DNA of 64,000 nt, taken from contig JAOAHD010000007.1 in the NCBI GenBank assembly GCA_026415395.1, positions 1,105,972-1,169,971 on the forward strand, in the 5' to 3' direction. The stretch comes from Candidatus Binatia bacterium. Its GTDB lineage: Bacteria > Desulfobacterota > Binatia > HRBIN30. How positions within the stretch are numbered: the stretch's first letter is position 1; every line of letters starts with the position of its first letter. Positions 63,626-64,000 of the stretch are shown piece after piece. The notes beneath the pieces were generated by a model that was not told the DNA's origin, did not search any database, and saw nothing but the letters and a program-made list of their open reading frames with translations. Both the position numbers and the translations under genes were made by a program.

Positions 63626-64000
63626 TTAAGAAACACCGTGGCTACACCACCAAGAAAATCGATGATGCAGGTGTTTCAGCAGGGGTTGCACTGTTGGGGG
63701 TTGTCCCGTGACCTGCTCCACGAGTTCTGGTGAGTGGAATTCTTGCCCGCGACAGTAGATCTCGTGTTGCAGCCACTCCTTAAGTGCCGAAAACACACCA
63801 CGTTCAATTTGAGGGGATAGCGGCCCGACCCGCTCTTCGGCAGCCTCCATAATTTGGGCGGCGTAGATATTGCCCAGCGTGTACGTGGGGAAGTAGCCGA
63901 ACGCCCCGCTTGGCCAATGGATGTCCTGCAGCACGCCCTCTCGATCAGAACTCGGAACAATTCCCAAAAGATTTTTCATCCCTTGATTCCAAGCTCCCGG
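63626..64000 (-). CDS. carboxypeptidase Taq (M32) family, C-terminal part (start outside window)
   Basis: The frame is open to base 64000 and continues upstream of the window. The visible 124 residues contain the M32 block MKNLLGIVP, GVLQDIHWPSGAFGYFP and TYTLGNIYAAQI, plus the C-terminal helices. The HEXXH zinc site lies in the missing part. M32 enzymes are cytoplasmic zinc carboxypeptidases. A downstream Met at 63979 is not the true start. Confidence 0.85.
   Translation of the reverse strand, partial: PGAWNQGMKNLLGIVPSSDREGVLQDIHWPSGAFGYFPTYTLGNIYAAQIMEAAEERVGPLSPQIERGVFSALKEWLQHEIYCRGQEFHSPELVEQVTGQPPTVQPLLKHLHHRFSWWCSHGVS

Overview
The window is about 64 kb of GC-rich, gene-dense chromosome from a Gram-negative bacterium. 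Outer-membrane and periplasmic machinery is present: a porin, lipoprotein signals, bacterioferritin and a two-component system. No phage, insertion sequence, CRISPR array, rRNA or tRNA was recognised. Several features suggest an environmental deltaproteobacterium-like lineage, possibly Candidatus Binatota, but this is an inference from gene style and not a phylogenetic result. They are very large secreted proteins with Thr/Pro linkers plus FG-GAP, NHL or dockerin-like repeats, acyl-CoA and SDR oxidoreductases, and a Gld-like ABC cluster.

Layout. 1-2.7 kb: tail of an FG-GAP surface protein, a YqeY protein and a small unknown. 2.8-6.5 kb: a minus-strand Gld-like ABC operon (ATPase, permease, GldG-like and DUF4340 auxiliaries). 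6.6-14.3 kb: aspartate-semialdehyde dehydrogenase, GNAT, MATE pump, SppA protease, a DUF4838 protein and an orphan BMP/nucleoside-type permease. 14.4-18.6 kb: a tightly coupled minus-strand operon (porin, FMN-binding protein, four-helix membrane protein, ApbE, Bfd, bacterioferritin) behind a Fur-box-like palindrome. It reads as an iron capture, reduction and storage module joined to extracytoplasmic flavin electron transfer, and is the strongest candidate for a little-described system here.

18.7-31.8 kb is mostly housekeeping. It holds thiS-thiG-thiE followed by two paralogous SDR genes, a frameshifted alanine racemase, purH-purD-tsaC, a DUF1015 protein, pdxJ, and a 535-residue tandem ThyX-like protein whose two halves keep complementary parts of the ThyX signature. 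31.9-37 kb carries an aldehyde dehydrogenase, acyl-CoA dehydrogenase, NUDIX hydrolase, PlsC acyltransferase and a BolA/monothiol glutaredoxin pair.

37-53.4 kb is an unusual block of secreted proteins: FG-GAP with a possible C-terminal sorting tail, a Cys-rich protein with disintegrin-like repeats, a lipoprotein, an NHL protein, and a 1037-residue fusion of dockerin-like, cytochrome P460-like, beta-propeller, cytochrome-c-like and NHL parts. thiC and a thioredoxin-like protein are embedded in it. 53.4-64 kb holds an MFS transporter, EF-P with an attenuator-like leader, a cupin, a siroheme nitrite/sulfite reductase, MeaB, a metallophosphatase, a NarL-type two-component system with an extra receiver-only protein, and the end of an M32 carboxypeptidase gene.

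All assignments come from reading translations and motifs by eye; no database search was run. Start sites were chosen from ribosome-binding sites, overlaps and family lengths, and ambiguous ones are flagged.
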